Shown here: positions 5,150 through 5,745 of the stretch, in pieces
Layout of the letters: every line of letters begins with the position of its first letter
Position numbering within the stretch: the stretch's first letter is position 1
Source of the DNA: Microcaldota archaeon
Lineage (GTDB): Archaea > Micrarchaeota > Micrarchaeia > Anstonellales > Anstonellaceae
DNA length: 5,745 nt
Assembly: GCA_026396355.1 (NCBI GenBank)
Contig: JAPLWY010000087.1
Span: 2,414-8,158 of the forward strand
Direction of reading: 5' to 3'
Program-made: the position numbers and the translations under genes
Notes under the pieces: model-generated
What the model was told of the DNA's origin: nothing
The model's database searches: none
What the model saw: only the letters and a program-made list of their open reading frames with translations

Positions 5150-5745
5150 ATGGCGACCCGCGATTTGAACGAACCGGAGCTGAAAAAGCTTTCAACAGGC
5201 ACCACTACGGTAGGCGTGACTTGCAGCGACGGGATAATACTCGCGTCAGACAAGCGCGCGACCATGGGATATTTCATAGCAAGCAAGGACATACAGAAAG
5301 TGTACCAGATAGACAGGAACCTTGCAATGACGATTGCGGGCGGCGTTGGGGACGCGCAGGCGCTCATCCGCCTGATGCAGGCGGAGACCAAGCTGTACAG
5401 GTTCAAGCACGGCAAGCCCATGAGCGTGAAGGCGGCGGCAAGCCTGCTCTCGAACGTGCTCCACAACTACAAGTTCTACCCGTTCTACGTCCAGCTCATA
5501 ATAGGGGGCATGGAGACCGTGCCTGAAGTCTACAGCCTGGACGCGCTGGGCGGCTTGACTGAGGAGAAATACGTTTCAACCGGCTCGGGCTCGCCGGTGG
5601 CATATGGCCTCCTGGAAGAGATGTACAAGGACGGCGGCTCGGTCAAGGACAATATGAGGGCTGCTGCGCGCGCAATCGCCGCGGCAATGAAGCGCGACGC
5701 CGCGACCGGCGAGTGCGTTGACCTGATAACCATAACCAAAAGCGG
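5150..5745 (+). CDS. psmB: Archaeal 20S proteasome beta subunit (3' end beyond window)
   Basis: This gene encodes the catalytic beta subunit of the 20S proteasome, the barrel protease that degrades unfolded or targeted cytoplasmic proteins fed by PAN or other AAA ATPases. Residues 1-17 form a propeptide ending in Gly17; autocleavage before Thr18 exposes the nucleophile of TTTVG. Counting Thr18 as mature residue 1, the other active-site residues are where the family has them: Asp17 (residue 34, in SDKRAT), Lys33 (residue 50, in QKVY), Ser129 (residue 146, in TGSGSP) and Asp166 (residue 183, in KRDAATG). The GDAQ motif near residues 67-70 and the GGM segment at 119-121 also fit. The reading frame is still open at the window end after codon 198; a full family member would need roughly 10-30 more residues. 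The ATG is set by the GGAGGG site upstream. It is divergent from the ATP-grasp gene. All catalytic residues are present, so it should be active. Confidence 0.97.
   Translation, partial: MATRDLNEPELKKLSTGTTTVGVTCSDGIILASDKRATMGYFIASKDIQKVYQIDRNLAMTIAGGVGDAQALIRLMQAETKLYRFKHGKPMSVKAAASLLSNVLHNYKFYPFYVQLIIGGMETVPEVYSLDALGGLTEEKYVSTGSGSPVAYGLLEEMYKDGGSVKDNMRAAARAIAAAMKRDAATGECVDLITITKS

Noticed and set aside
4860..5168. Rightward 102-codon frame with a Phe/Ala/Leu-rich, signal-like N-terminus
   Set aside because: Its product follows from the T-rich repeats, it runs across the psmB promoter and into the psmB start in another frame, and it has no ribosome binding site.
1..5745. tRNA, rRNA, insertion sequence or attachment site
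   Set aside because: No cloverleaf or CCA-type end, rRNA core sequence, transposase motif or flanking direct/terminal repeats were seen by eye.

Overview
The window looks archaeal. The right edge carries a 20S proteasome beta subunit of archaeal type, with a short propeptide and Thr-Thr-Thr-Val-Gly at the mature N-terminus. Two rightward genes start about 28-30 nt downstream of an AT-rich TATA-like box, the geometry of leaderless archaeal transcripts. Base composition is near 50% GC by eye and genes are tightly packed. Two genes (a PurD-like ATP-grasp protein and an ATP-cone/nuclease protein) resemble proteins I recall from small-genome DPANN-type archaea, but that placement is only a weak inference.

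Layout, left to right. Bases 1-146 probably hold the 3' end of an unidentified gene; the strand is not certain. A rightward major facilitator superfamily transporter (174-1301) follows, then a rightward TPR-repeat protein (1353-2669) with its own clear TATA box. These face two leftward genes: the ATP-cone/PD-(D/E)XK nuclease/helix-hairpin-helix protein (2655-3494), whose 3' end overlaps the TPR gene tail-to-tail by 15 bp, and upstream of it the PurD-like ATP-grasp protein (3556-4776). The stretch 4777-5149 has no gene I can support. It holds the leftward promoter of the ATP-grasp gene, a T-rich, A-poor low-complexity block with degenerate repeats, and the psmB promoter/leader with a strong inverted repeat. 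Rightward psmB (5150 to the window end) is cut off after codon 198.

How the genes may relate: the ATP-grasp and ATP-cone nuclease genes are co-oriented, 61 nt apart, and may share one leftward promoter, so they may form a two-gene unit. The ATP-cone is a nucleotide-sensing module and the neighbour is a nucleotide-using ligase, but no joint function can be shown from sequence. The transporter and TPR protein appear to be separate single-gene units. psmB is a housekeeping gene with a Shine-Dalgarno-led start, unlike its apparently leaderless neighbours. The points most worth a second look are the ill-defined N-terminus and changed metal-site motif of the PurD-like protein, the dyad in the psmB leader, and the compositionally odd intergenic block.
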